NCBI GenBank assembly: GCA_001460835.1
Contig: CYKH01000376.1
Span: 945-64,944, forward strand
Source: Bodo saltans
Taxonomy: Eukaryota > Euglenozoa > Kinetoplastea > Eubodonida > Bodonidae
Reading direction: 5' to 3'
DNA length: 64,000 bases
The notes beneath the pieces were generated by a model. It was not told the origin of the DNA. It saw nothing but the letters and a program-made list of their open reading frames with translations, and did not search any database. Positions 44,771 through 54,702 of this stretch are shown piece by piece; position 1 is the stretch's first letter, and each line of letters begins with the position of its first letter. A program made the translations under genes and the position numbers.

Positions 44771-45052
44771 ATGCTTCGCCGAGTAGCCAGCCGCACTCCG
44801 ACCTTCGCTCACGCGCGCACGTACGTCAGCGTGGCGGAGCCCATTGGCCAGGGCCGCGTGGTCCCCCTCAAGTACGAGTCGCTCAAGCCCGTGTATGTCC
44901 CTAAGTCATACACGAAGCAGCTGTTCGTTCTTGGCTTCTGGAACTGCTCCAACCAGCTTCCCAACTGGATTATGGCAATCACTCTTATTTGGGCCGCCCA
45001 TGGTGGCTTTAGCGGTCACCTCCCCCCGGACCCACACGCGCTCCACCCCTAA
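44771..45052 (+). CDS. Small mitochondrial inner-membrane protein, unknown complex subunit
   Basis: The 93-residue product has a presequence-like N-terminus (MLRRVASRTPTFAHARTYVS) and one probable membrane span (about 63-80, QLPNWIMAITLIWAAHGGF) followed by a Pro/His-rich end (LPPDPHALHP). Codon use is strongly biased toward C-ending codons, which suggests high expression. Size, presequence and single span resemble supernumerary subunits of respiratory complexes or ATP synthase in kinetoplastids. The exact complex cannot be named from sequence. Confidence 0.72.
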   Translation: MLRRVASRTPTFAHARTYVSVAEPIGQGRVVPLKYESLKPVYVPKSYTKQLFVLGFWNCSNQLPNWIMAITLIWAAHGGFSGHLPPDPHALHP

Positions 45053-45332
45053 GGAGTGTGTCGAAATGGTGGGACTGGCGAGACCTTTGTTTTTGGATGC
45101 GGATGATGTTGACGAACATCAGTGTAGCACGCAGGATCCAGAGTATTTTTCTCCTTCCTTTGTTTTCTTTTTTTGGGAATGGGGACCCGCTAGGGCAACA
45201 AAAAATATCAACGAGGAACCCTTACGATTTTTTATCTTATTCATTGTTCTTTTAAAGTTTTTGTGTCTCTTTTGTATTTCCCTTCCGATCGTAGAATAGT
45301 CGGTACTTTGTCAACCAGTAAAGTTGACCAAT

Positions 45333-45791
45333 ATGTCTGTTGTGTCCTCATCGTCTTGCGATGAGCGAGAGCAGGAGCTCACAAGATTGCTTCTGAGTCA
45401 CCTTGACTGCTCCCATGCCCTTGACCAACAACGTGACTCTGAAGAGCTGAACTCATCGCTGAGAATGATTGAGCTCTCCATCGCAGAGCAGCTTGCGGGA
45501 AAAGGAGCGGGTAGCGATTCTACAACAACAGCAGGCGGTGTTGGGGCAGCACTTTTGGATGCGCCGAGGCTTGCCGCCATGGCAGCAACGCTCACCAACC
45601 CCAGTCTATTGGTGGGCTGGGGGATTAGGCAGCCAATATCATCTCAGGCGCAACAGGTTGCTGGACCCAGTGGAGCGTCATCCAGCACAATGACTGTTCA
45701 AGAGGCGTTGAGATCAAAGCACCAAAATCCTGCGCCACTTGGTGCAGAAGCGCTGCGTACCATCGCTAAACAGACTCCTCTGAGGCTCTGA
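45333..45791 (+). CDS. Small hypothetical helical protein
   Basis: The 152-residue product has two predicted helices in the N-terminal half (EREQELTRLLLSHLDCSHAL; EELNSSLRMIELSIAEQLAG), an Ala/Leu segment and a Gln/Ser-rich linker. The end EALRTIAKQTPLRL is amphipathic. The open frame reaches 45324 only by TTG. No family is recognised; its even composition and position between two real genes support coding. Confidence 0.6.
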   Translation: MSVVSSSSCDEREQELTRLLLSHLDCSHALDQQRDSEELNSSLRMIELSIAEQLAGKGAGSDSTTTAGGVGAALLDAPRLAAMAATLTNPSLLVGWGIRQPISSQAQQVAGPSGASSSTMTVQEALRSKHQNPAPLGAEALRTIAKQTPLRL

Positions 45792-45974
45792 AGTGTGATG
45801 GGACTTGTCCCTTGTTTCTGCCTCTCCTTGTGCCATGCGATTCCTGATTTCTTTCGACAGATGTCTTTTGAAAGTATCGAGTAACGTGAATATTTTCATT
45901 GTTCTCCTTTCTACGAAGTGTAATAGAGTAGAAACACGCACCATACATCGTAACCAGTAACACGGCATCAAGAG

Positions 45975-48900
45975 ATGCACCGAGCGAAGAAAACTTCTAT
46001 TGATGGCCCAGTGCAACCGGCCAACAAACTTCGCGCAAAACGCGGACCAGCCTTTCATGAATCACGAAGTCGAATCAAAGGCCACAACTTTGCCATACGT
46101 CTCCTTCAGACGTTAGAGTCACGCATCCACCTGATTGTAGAGGACTTCTGCGTCGGTGAGGGAATTCGGCGCCAACACTCGACGTTAGACCGCCCCACAT
46201 TTATTCAAACAATGCTTGATCATGCCCGCGCAGGTCCAAAGGATCCAGACGAAATGTGCTGGCTTGCATCGATTCCAGATGCTGAAATGATCGAAAAACT
46301 CGGTGAAGTATTCGACGCGGTGGATACAGCGGAGCGAGGCCGCGTGTCTTTCTCAGGCCTGATGAGCTACGTCATTGACTGTGCTCGTTATGGAGAAGTG
46401 GGTACCGTGCAGGAAGCCATTCCGGAGTACATTGGGACTCAGGGAACATTTTTCCGCAACCTTGAGGATATCACTCGCGCCAAGTACTGCCCAGAATTAG
46501 GGCGAGTCTTGTGCTCTGGTAAATCCATCGGCATCATTCAAACCCAAAATTTTCATATCAAATCCTTTCCAGCCTACCCGCACATGATGTCGGCGTCTGA
46601 AAAATTCGCTTCGACGTATGACATGGATTACATTCCTCATATGGAAGCCATTGCGTTTGTAGGAACGGATTTGTACATTGACTTTGTGAGCGCAGAGAAT
46701 GGGGCAAACATGATGCGCATCAGCACTCCCCAGACGTACTCTGTGTGCTCATATGATCGATCCACCAAACTGCTGCTCACCGCGCGTGACGATGTAGTAG
46801 AGTCCTATTCCTTAAGGGAATTTCGAACGACAGACCAAACATATTCCCGAGGCCCAGTGATGAAGTTGCACACGGGAACGATTCACTGCGTACGACCGCT
46901 GCAACGGGGAGGCCTCCTAGCCACCGCATCCTCCGATAAAACCGTTGTCATCAGTGACTTGGAGGTCAACGAGGTGATTACGATATTTCGAGCACATACG
47001 CATGCAGTCCACTCGGTGGAGTACATTGATCATCTCAACCTTATGATGTCGTGTGGATTCGACACGGAACCAAAGATTTGGATGCTTGCGTCGAGTGCAA
47101 TGCGAAGCGAGGCGTTTACGCTGAGAGATGTGGAGAACCCTCATACAGGAGTCGTGGTGAGTGCGTGCAGCGTGGCGGATACCCCGCAAGTGTGCACGCT
47201 GGATTCGAACGGCACGGTGAAGTTGTGGGACATTCGTATGTTCAGAGCGCAGCAATCAATCCGACTGGAAAAGACAATGGAGGGTATTTTTGACGCGAAA
47301 AGCCTCAAATGGCATACCATCCTTTGGGACCCATCAGCGAACGAATTATTTGCGTGTGCTCAACGCCGCGCGCAGAAGTTGCGTCGTCGTGTCATGCTTC
47401 GTGAAGAAGCACCATCTCCCACAGGCTCTCCCACAAAAGGCTCCACCTCACCACCGTCGTCACCGTCAAAGAAACAGAAGCAGCAAGTAAGCGTAGCGTT
47501 TTCCAAGACTGCTTCAATGGCGGACGAGTCGCCTATCATATGCGTCGTGTATGAGCCAGTCAGTCAAACAATTGTGACACTGAGCGAACACAAAGTTCGC
47601 GTTTGGGATCTCTTTACTGGCCACCAAGAGGCTATCTTTGACAAGCTCATCCCATCGGAAAGTGCAGCGACGTGCTTGTGTGTGTCTTCTTCTGGGAAAG
47701 TCATGTTCATCGGAATGCGCAACGGTCGACTCAGTGCGCACCAATATTCAAGTGGTGCCTTGTTGATGACCTACGTGGAGGAGGGGCCTGAGATTCAAGC
47801 ACTCACATACTGCACCCACGCGCAAGCATTCTGCGTCGTTACGTGGCGCGGTGCGAAGCTGTATGAGGACAGGCACAACCAGACAACCACGTTTTTCCCA
47901 GACTCCATTCGTGGAGCAGAAGTCAAAGGCGCGACCTTCGACGTCTTGACGAATATTTTAGTCACCTCAGAGAGAAAAGGAAACATCAGCTTGTGGGAGA
48001 GTCGCAGTGGCATGTTCACACCGATCTCCATGAGGAACTGTGGATTGATCTCACTGGGGCATCTTGAGGTGAGCTGCGCAGTCATGCTCGCAGGCCACTC
48101 CGTTCTTGCTGTCGCCACGCATGTTGGCGGCGTGCAGCTGTTCACCACAACACCGCACCCAGTGCCCAACAAGAAGTTTGCGGAGGGCCTCTTTAAAGGA
48201 AGAGAAGTGACCAGCATGCAGTACTACCCTCCCAAAGGAATCTTGTACTGCGGCGACGACCAGGGTTGGATCCACGCCATCGATGTCGTGGAAGCCCTTG
48301 AGTCGGTTCGATGCCAACGTCCTTGCACTTCGTGGCCGCACCTCATGAGCACCGCGGGCAGGATGGGAACCGCGCCTCAGGATATCATACTACTACACAC
48401 GGTTCACCACGTGCATGCTCACATGGACTCTGTTGGCTACCTTCTCTGGGCTGTGGGATGCAATACTTTGATTTCATCGTCGCTAGATCAACGTGTCGTC
48501 CTGTGGAGTCTCAGCCTGGAGCCCATAGGAGAGCTTGATCCTCTGAGTGAGGGGGGTAGATTTCGAACGCCGATGGTGGCGGTGCCGTGGCATCGTGATC
48601 CATTGTCTGCGGACGCACCGGAACACCCTTTTTTTGTAGAGCGAGCACCAAATGAGGCGATCCCCTTCAGCTCCGCCAATCCAGAACTGCTGCCCGCAGA
48701 GAGTTTGACGATTGGCCGGGGGAACAATGGAGCACTGACGGGGGAGGGAAGCGGCGCCGAGTTCTCCGCTGCAAGCTTCGCGGAAGATGCACACCGGATC
48801 GCTGCTGCACTGGAATCCTTTGTTCCATCCTCGCCGACAACGCAAACACGAGATGTCGTGAAGGAGCTCGATGAGCTCGGCATCGGTGAATCATTAGTGG

Positions 48901-50453
48901 CAAAGTCGTACGGACGACGTGCGTCGCCACTCAAAAAGAAACTCGGGAAAGGATCCCCGTTTGGTAGCCCCCGCAGCCGCCATAGTACCACAGCGAGTAG
49001 CAAGGGCGATGAGGAGATCGATCCTCTTGTTGTGTACTCTTCCAATAGTTCTGGAGTTGCTTGCCATTCACTTTTCTCCACGTCCCCTCAGCGCAATGCA
49101 CACAAACCCAAACATGTAGTTGTGGATGCACACACTTCAGTAACCGGCAAGGGAGATGATGGAGAGGACGGCGGTGCTAGCTTCACTGTGACACGGAACT
49201 GCCCACTGCCCGCAAATGCTCGCCGTGATCGCGACTATCTCATCCGTGAGCTTCAACTTCGCGAACTTGCCGAAGGGCAACCTGAGAAAGTAAACGATGT
49301 GGAAGCCACAGGGCTACCAACGCCGTTAGCTATTGAACCTTTTGCTCGGTCGACGATTTCCCCTCGAGGAGGTTCCACGTCGTCGCACCCGGTGGGGACG
49401 CCGACAATGGAGGGACGCAGGCCCACCAGCACTTCTACGAGTGTCCAAAACAACAGTTTTATTTCTCAAATTCTTCCACATGACCGACATGCAGGATCTT
49501 TTATGTCTGGAGATGGTGGGGACCGTCGGGAAGTAGGATTCTCTGATTCGTTCTTCGGAGGTGTACCAGGGGATCAATTCGAGCAACTGCACTTTGGAGG
49601 AGACGGCGATGCATCACCAGAAATGAACGTACAGGGAGCAGCAACAGAAGCTCGATCACTAGCAATCGCGAAAATGTATCGCTCTCTCTTGCCATATGAA
49701 CTGATTCAGCTTAAGGCGGAGCTGGCGAAGCAAGAGAAGCGGCAAAATCGTGAGAAGTATTTGAAAGCGAAAGCGGAAACTCCAGCAACCGTCAAGAATC
49801 AAAAAGGTGGTGAACTTCGCACCAATGCCCAGACACCAGATCCAGAGAGGCGTATTATCATGCCGGAAATTCGGCGTGGGGGAACTCGTCCCGCTAGCCA
49901 GCTCGCTTTTGCCACAAGGCAGAATAAATCCTCCAATGACGACATCGACTGGGCATCACAGACGTTGCCCCGCGGCCCAGGGAGCGTGCCGCCCCTTTCC
50001 AGAAGCGGAGGTGGTGCTGGGACCATGACAACAACACACAACCATCAAAACTCAACAGGCACGACACGCCCCAACACACTCTCCACCATTGGGCTGCTCA
50101 CGATGACCCAGCCGCCTCCCAATCACCGCCGCCCCTTCACTCGTGTTGGGGATGTGCCTTCTGTGGGCTTCTGCACGTTTGGGGTTCGTTCCATAGCTCC
50201 GTTGCTGATGCCATTCCAAGAAATGAAAAAGAGTGGATGGTCAAAGGTTCACCGTGTTGCCGACGACGACGATGACGAATATCGTCAACACCACCGAGTG
50301 GGTCCGGGAGATGCTGGTGGTGACGCCCCTCCTATTCCTGCGATCTTAGGGATGCCTGGGGGCGTCGTGTCCGGGGACCGACCGCCGCGCTCAACGAATT
50401 CAAGACCACCAACAGTTCCACAGTCTGGAATATCAAGTTTACTCGATTTGTAG
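45975..50453 (+). CDS. EF-hand and WD40-repeat protein, WDR49/WDR64-like
   Basis: The 1,492-residue protein has an N-terminal helical region with an EF-hand-like pair (VFDAVDTAERGRVSFSGLMS, near 113-133). At least a dozen WD-like beta-propeller repeats follow over about 170-860, probably two propellers. Clear examples are GGLLATASSDKTVVISDLEV, HAVHSVEYIDHLNLMMSCGF, VCTLDSNGTVKLWDIRMF and NTLISSSLDQRVVLWSLSL. A low-complexity insert lies near 475-500. The C-terminal 600 residues are largely disordered with a helical motif at about 1230-1265 (YRSLLPYELIQLKAELAKQE). EF-hand plus WD organisation is known from WDR49 and WDR64, associated with cilia. A flagellar role is inferred. Confidence 0.8.
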   Translation: MHRAKKTSIDGPVQPANKLRAKRGPAFHESRSRIKGHNFAIRLLQTLESRIHLIVEDFCVGEGIRRQHSTLDRPTFIQTMLDHARAGPKDPDEMCWLASIPDAEMIEKLGEVFDAVDTAERGRVSFSGLMSYVIDCARYGEVGTVQEAIPEYIGTQGTFFRNLEDITRAKYCPELGRVLCSGKSIGIIQTQNFHIKSFPAYPHMMSASEKFASTYDMDYIPHMEAIAFVGTDLYIDFVSAENGANMMRISTPQTYSVCSYDRSTKLLLTARDDVVESYSLREFRTTDQTYSRGPVMKLHTGTIHCVRPLQRGGLLATASSDKTVVISDLEVNEVITIFRAHTHAVHSVEYIDHLNLMMSCGFDTEPKIWMLASSAMRSEAFTLRDVENPHTGVVVSACSVADTPQVCTLDSNGTVKLWDIRMFRAQQSIRLEKTMEGIFDAKSLKWHTILWDPSANELFACAQRRAQKLRRRVMLREEAPSPTGSPTKGSTSPPSSPSKKQKQQVSVAFSKTASMADESPIICVVYEPVSQTIVTLSEHKVRVWDLFTGHQEAIFDKLIPSESAATCLCVSSSGKVMFIGMRNGRLSAHQYSSGALLMTYVEEGPEIQALTYCTHAQAFCVVTWRGAKLYEDRHNQTTTFFPDSIRGAEVKGATFDVLTNILVTSERKGNISLWESRSGMFTPISMRNCGLISLGHLEVSCAVMLAGHSVLAVATHVGGVQLFTTTPHPVPNKKFAEGLFKGREVTSMQYYPPKGILYCGDDQGWIHAIDVVEALESVRCQRPCTSWPHLMSTAGRMGTAPQDIILLHTVHHVHAHMDSVGYLLWAVGCNTLISSSLDQRVVLWSLSLEPIGELDPLSEGGRFRTPMVAVPWHRDPLSADAPEHPFFVERAPNEAIPFSSANPELLPAESLTIGRGNNGALTGEGSGAEFSAASFAEDAHRIAAALESFVPSSPTTQTRDVVKELDELGIGESLVAKSYGRRASPLKKKLGKGSPFGSPRSRHSTTASSKGDEEIDPLVVYSSNSSGVACHSLFSTSPQRNAHKPKHVVVDAHTSVTGKGDDGEDGGASFTVTRNCPLPANARRDRDYLIRELQLRELAEGQPEKVNDVEATGLPTPLAIEPFARSTISPRGGSTSSHPVGTPTMEGRRPTSTSTSVQNNSFISQILPHDRHAGSFMSGDGGDRREVGFSDSFFGGVPGDQFEQLHFGGDGDASPEMNVQGAATEARSLAIAKMYRSLLPYELIQLKAELAKQEKRQNREKYLKAKAETPATVKNQKGGELRTNAQTPDPERRIIMPEIRRGGTRPASQLAFATRQNKSSNDDIDWASQTLPRGPGSVPPLSRSGGGAGTMTTTHNHQNSTGTTRPNTLSTIGLLTMTQPPPNHRRPFTRVGDVPSVGFCTFGVRSIAPLLMPFQEMKKSGWSKVHRVADDDDDEYRQHHRVGPGDAGGDAPPIPAILGMPGGVVSGDRPPRSTNSRPPTVPQSGISSLLDL

Positions 50454-50574
50454 AGTCGTTGTTACATTCTTCTTAATGCCTCTCATTTGCAATATTCTTC
50501 AAGAAAGCTTTTTTGAACCACCTCTCCCGTGCTATCTTTCAATTTATGACATTTATTTTTCTCCCCACACACGT

Positions 50575-50576
50575 AG
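50575..50576 (+). promoter_or_regulatory. Predicted trans-splice acceptor AG for CKS1
   Basis: The pyrimidine tract 50551-50570 ends in CGTAG with AG at 50575-50576. It lies 60 bases before the CKS1 ATG, and the only upstream in-frame codon is a TTG at 50513. Confidence 0.5.
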
Positions 50577-50635
50577 AGAGAATAACCTCTTTCGAACAAC
50601 AACAGAGCGACTCAAAAACTCGAGCCACCCCAGCC

Positions 50636-50944
50636 ATGGCATCTGCAACTGCGCAACGTGCGGATTACTTTTCCATCACAGATCCCCAACAGAAAGACTA
50701 TGCTAAGCAGCTGATCGCAAAGATGCAGTCCAAGATCCTGTACAGCGACAAGTACTTTGACGCTGAGTTTGAGTATCGCCACGTCATCCTGCCCAAGGAC
50801 CTCAGCCGCCTCGTCCCCCGTCACCGCCTCATGGAGGAGATGGAGTGGCGCCAACTTGGTGTGCAGCAGTCCCTTGGCTGGAGGCACTACCTCATTCACA
50901 AGCCGGAGCCCCATATTCTCCTCTTCAAGCGCCCCAAGCAGTAA
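50636..50944 (+). CDS. CKS1: Cyclin-dependent kinase regulatory subunit CKS1
   Basis: CKS proteins bind cyclin-dependent kinases and the phosphorylated substrates, promoting cell-cycle transitions. The 102 residues match the family's usual size with a short N-terminal extension. The signature is fully present: [19 protein letters not shown], then [40 protein letters not shown] and the end KRPKQ. The anion-binding and beta-hinge residues (H-x-P-E-P-H) are kept. The last 41 bases and the stop codon are part of a 172-base duplicated block, but the coding sequence itself is whole. Confidence 0.97.
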   Translation: MASATAQRADYFSITDPQQKDYAKQLIAKMQSKILYSDKYFDAEFEYRHVILPKDLSRLVPRHRLMEEMEWRQLGVQQSLGWRHYLIHKPEPHILLFKRPKQ

Positions 50945-51245
50945 AAAAAGTATGAGCGCCCCTCCCACGGGTGTGCTGTACTGTTTTTTCTCTTTGCACC
51001 ACTGAAGCTCAAAACACTGGGCAACGAGAGCAATGTGGAACTCAATCCACGGAGAGCGAAATACGCTACCTAGAACGGAGCCCCATATTCTCCTCTTCAA
51101 GCGCCCCAAGCAGTAAAAAAAGTATGAGCCCCTCCCACGGGTGTGCTGTACTTTTTTTTCTCTTTGCACCACTGAAGCTCAAAAGACTGGGCAACGAGAG
51201 CAATGTGGAACTCAATCCACGGAGAGCGAAATACGCTACCTAGAA
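50904..51245 (+). repeat. Direct tandem duplication of CKS1 3' end and untranslated region
   Basis: Unit 50904-51075 (172 bases) is followed immediately by 51076-51245 (170 bases). They differ by a two-base gap and two substitutions. The first unit includes the last codons and stop of CKS1; the second is a non-coding copy. Confidence 0.95.
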
Positions 51246-51662
51246 TCTGCTTTCCTTTTTATCTCTTTTTGGTACCTTTTCATTTCTTAGAAACTACACA
51301 ACGACCGCAAGATTTTTTTGAATTTGCTCGTCCAGAGCAGAAACAAAAAGAAAACACCAGCCCATTTGTTTCGTATTTTCCTTTCCCTCCTTCACTGGCC
51401 GAAGGCTCACACATGAAAAACGTGGCAGGCAGCATAAACAGAGATTGCGAGACAACTGTCGCGTCATTTAACGCCAACAGCAAACAAACGAGCCTTCTTT
51501 TGTGAGTGTACCTTTGGAGTCTGGCCTTAGACAGAAACCCAACGAAACATATTCCGGAACAGAGGGAACTGTGGCGGGTATTTTTTTTGTAGCTGACGGC
51601 ATCTCTTTCGTGGTGCACTTGCTGTTCATTTCAGAGAGAGATACAATACAATCCGTTTTCAA
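50945..51662. other. Longest intergenic gap in the window, partly duplicated
   Basis: The first 301 bases are the duplicated CKS1 3' region. The rest holds T-rich tracts (near 51246-51290, 51360-51390 and 51570-51600) and no convincing open frame. Several AGs precede the next ATG at 51663. Confidence 0.6.
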
Positions 51663-52712
51663 ATGGCCGACGTCGAAAGTTTGATTCCTTTCTTGCAACA
51701 GTTGGTGCAGCGCATGCGCTTGGTGCCGCCCGCTAACGAGCTGGAGTTATTGCAGAAGGCCACTTTCAAGGAGATGCGACCGTACTTCGAGGCTCAGACG
51801 GCTGGTATTCCTGATGCCGAAATCTACAAGATGATCTTGAAGTACCTGGCAAACCCCGCTGGTGGGACTGGCCTTTCTGGTAATGCTCCCGCGTCACCCC
51901 CAAAGCCCGCAGCGCCTGCTCCGGCACCGAAGCCAGCCGCCCCTACTCCTGCTGCAGTTGTGTCGTCCGCTGTGGCACCAACTTCCACGTCGCAAGATGG
52001 TAAGCGCCAGGTTCGCAAGATCATGGAGGGCGTTGAGCTGCACGTACTTGAAGAGGATGGCCCCAAGTGGACCTTCGAGCTTGCAACTAAAGGCACAAAC
52101 GACCTGACCGTTGTCAATTTGGACTTCTCGGCTTCGATGAACATTGACCTCAAGGCTGAGGGTCCCTGCAAGAACACTGGCCCGCTGACCCTCACCGTCA
52201 ACGTTCCAACTGTAGCCAACACTGGTGGCAAAGAACTGCGTGCTGTGATTGCCACAGCAAAAGCCACGAGTGGAACGGTTTCGTTGAGCTACAAGGTTGC
52301 CGTGCGCTCTGGCTCCCAGCCCGCCCCATCGGCATCGAGCGCTACCACCAGCAGCACAAGTGCATCCCAGCAGCAGCAAACGCAGCAGCAAACGACAGAG
52401 AGCGAAGAGCCCGATGATGTCACCAATGTTGCGGATGGTTTAACGGTGATTGTTCAAAGCGTCGAGACTGGATACAAGCTCTACGCCAGCAACACGCACG
52501 CTGCGAACACGTACGCCGTCACGGTTGATCTAGGTGAGAGCAGCAACTTGACGTTTGCCGCCGTGGGAGCAGCCAAGCTCGATGGTCCAAGCAAAGTATC
52601 CTTCACCTTGAACGCGGCGGTCGGGAAGGTAGCGGTGGTTGATTGCAACGTGAAGGATTACGCAGTGGGCAGCTGTGATATTCGCTACAAGGTTGCTGCT
52701 CGCATTGCGTAG
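51663..52712 (+). CDS. Protein with two related beta-sandwich-like domains
   Basis: The 349-residue product has an N-terminal helical part (1-65, DVESLIPFLQQLVQRMRLVP), an Ala/Pro linker (70-115) and two similar beta-rich domains. The first (about 122-218, GVELHVLEEDGPKWTFELAT to SLSYKVAVR) and the second (about 259-349, GLTVIVQSVETGYKLYASNT to DIRYKVAARIA) share the order of a strand pair, ANTY/TNDLTV, an NL-x-F core and a closing YKVA(V/A)R. The duplication looks old and is in-frame. The domain resembles the small beta-sandwich seen in kinetoplastid calpain-like proteins, but this is uncertain. Codon use is biased, suggesting an abundant protein. Confidence 0.75.
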   Translation: MADVESLIPFLQQLVQRMRLVPPANELELLQKATFKEMRPYFEAQTAGIPDAEIYKMILKYLANPAGGTGLSGNAPASPPKPAAPAPAPKPAAPTPAAVVSSAVAPTSTSQDGKRQVRKIMEGVELHVLEEDGPKWTFELATKGTNDLTVVNLDFSASMNIDLKAEGPCKNTGPLTLTVNVPTVANTGGKELRAVIATAKATSGTVSLSYKVAVRSGSQPAPSASSATTSSTSASQQQQTQQQTTESEEPDDVTNVADGLTVIVQSVETGYKLYASNTHAANTYAVTVDLGESSNLTFAAVGAAKLDGPSKVSFTLNAAVGKVAVVDCNVKDYAVGSCDIRYKVAARIA

Positions 52713-52927
52713 CAACGGAGGGGTGGTGGGTTTTATTTCAATCACAATCAAACAACTAGCCTCAGCTAGTTCATGTCAGGCAGACGTTATCGAACTTCAT
52801 TTCTTTTTCGTAAGTGAAAAGAAAGATCGTTGAACCCCCCTTTTTTTTGTATCCTCCACTACCTCTTTTCGTATTGCTTTTTCATCACAGATCAGAAAAT
52901 CGAGAAGAAACACTCACAGCTGTTCCA

Positions 52928-54322
52928 ATGCACACAACTTCGTCATCAGTGGCGACGAGCACACCAGCAACCCGAGTGATGGACCATTGCGCGATGACGG
53001 ATTTCCTTCACAGCTGCAAAGAAGCACTGTCCACTGTTGACCTTCTCCGGAGAACGATTCGCATGCTCCTCGACGGTAGCATCCACCCCCTTGAGACCTC
53101 CGTGCTTCATTACGCGGCGAGTATTGCGCTTGAGTGTCGCAACTTAGAAGACGCCATGACTTCGTGCTTGGCCGACACAACGTTGGAGCGGTTTGTGAAT
53201 AGCAATGGAGTCGCACATATGATGCGCGAGACGATGCGTCGATGGTGTAGTGGGACGCGGCACTGTTGCACACTTCAATCCGACCACGCGACCTTGCATG
53301 ATGAGGTTGGGTTAATGCACAACAACACGTATCACTCTGGTGGTGGTGGTGGAGATGTGGTGGTTGGCTCACAACGTGCAATAGCAGTTCGCCAGCGTTT
53401 GATTGATGTATTGGAGATGAGTGTCGTTCGAATGTCATTCACAGCGATGCCTGCTGCTACGGATGAGTCGACCACTACTACTGTGGACGAGGATCGCAGC
53501 AACGCCCACCAAATGGGAATGATTGTGCAACTCATTCAACAATGTGCCGAAGGAGCATTTTCAGTGTATGTGCAAATTCTCAGAAACGGTGGCGTATCAG
53601 ACAAGGAGGACACTTGCGAAGTCAACACTGAAGTCGCTCAAGAACCGTCGAATTGGTCCCAGACACTGGGCCCTGTCGGATCGTCGTCGTCGACATGTTG
53701 CGTCAGCACACAACCATTCCGAGAATACGCCACCGCGGACCCCTCTCCCGGATTCGAACTGCAAGGTCAATGTGCAGAGCTCATGAGCTGCTTGCAGCAG
53801 TTACTATTGAAGTCGAATGACCCTGACCATATCATGATCCCTAAAGAGGGCATTCCGGCAGCAAAGTCTCTCCTGTCATTGCTGCTTGAGCTTCAGTCTA
53901 CGATTCACAGCATCACAACAGTAGCCGTGGAAGCAATGGATCTGGTGAATTCGTACAGTGAGGCGGCTGGCGTCAAGGAGGCAGAGCTTCGTGCTATGGT
54001 GAAGTGGTATTATTTATCGTCTCAAGCTGCGCGCGAATGGAAAAAGGAAGCGGTGCGACGGGAGTTGGCTCGCCAAAGCCTTCAGCAGCGAACACAGACG
54101 ATGCAACGAGAGCTTGATCGCATGGTAGATGAAGAGACGTTGTCGAGGACCACGTTTGCGAATCGATGGGCCGCGTACCTGCCAAAAGGTGGATTTGCTA
54201 CAGTGAGTGAACAACCTGCACAACTACGCATTGCCGCTGACGCATCGTCATCGTCCGATGGCGACGCCAGTGTGTTGTCAACGGTGTCGTCAAAAAGTTT
54301 CCTCAACAGTCCAAAGAAATAG
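52928..54322 (+). CDS. Helical hypothetical protein
   Basis: The 464-residue product is largely alpha-helical (FLHSCKEALSTVDLLRRTIR; ELMSCLQQLLLKSNDPDH; LLSLLLELQSTIHSITTVAV). A coiled coil lies at about 365-415 (EWKKEAVRRELARQSLQQRT) and the tail is Ser/Asp-rich. The longer open frame upstream begins at a GTG at 52814 and is Pro/Phe-rich in a pyrimidine tract, so it is untranslated leader; the ATG at 52928 is preferred. No domain is recognised. Confidence 0.7.
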   Translation: MHTTSSSVATSTPATRVMDHCAMTDFLHSCKEALSTVDLLRRTIRMLLDGSIHPLETSVLHYAASIALECRNLEDAMTSCLADTTLERFVNSNGVAHMMRETMRRWCSGTRHCCTLQSDHATLHDEVGLMHNNTYHSGGGGGDVVVGSQRAIAVRQRLIDVLEMSVVRMSFTAMPAATDESTTTTVDEDRSNAHQMGMIVQLIQQCAEGAFSVYVQILRNGGVSDKEDTCEVNTEVAQEPSNWSQTLGPVGSSSSTCCVSTQPFREYATADPSPGFELQGQCAELMSCLQQLLLKSNDPDHIMIPKEGIPAAKSLLSLLLELQSTIHSITTVAVEAMDLVNSYSEAAGVKEAELRAMVKWYYLSSQAAREWKKEAVRRELARQSLQQRTQTMQRELDRMVDEETLSRTTFANRWAAYLPKGGFATVSEQPAQLRIAADASSSSDGDASVLSTVSSKSFLNSPKK

Positions 54323-54702
54323 TGAAGGTTTCGGCACGCGCTAAAAGATGCAAAACATGTTGGTATGCATTCCTAGCGCTTTGCATTTTGTTCTCTCCCC
54401 CCCTCCCCTTCCCTTTCAGTATTTCAGTGCGCAAAACAAAAACAAAAAAAAAATGCAAACCCAAGTTTCTCAGTATTGTGTTGTTGTAGACCCCTTTCGC
54501 AAATTGCTTTGACATCGACACAGTGCTGAAAAGAACACTCACGCATGTTTGCTGGAAGATGTTATTGCTCCTTATCGAATCATTTTTTTCAAGCAAAGAA
54601 GAAAAAAAAGTGAAGAGAAATTGCATCTAAGTAGCCTCAAAGTTACGAGATAGTGAGGAATATCCGAAAGGAATCGTTTGTCATTTAGGAAGTTAGGGCG
54701 TC
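54323..54702. other. Intergenic region, no gene seen
   Basis: The region is T- and A-rich with C-rich pyrimidine tracts near 54390-54420. No protein-like frame is found on either strand. Confidence 0.55.
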
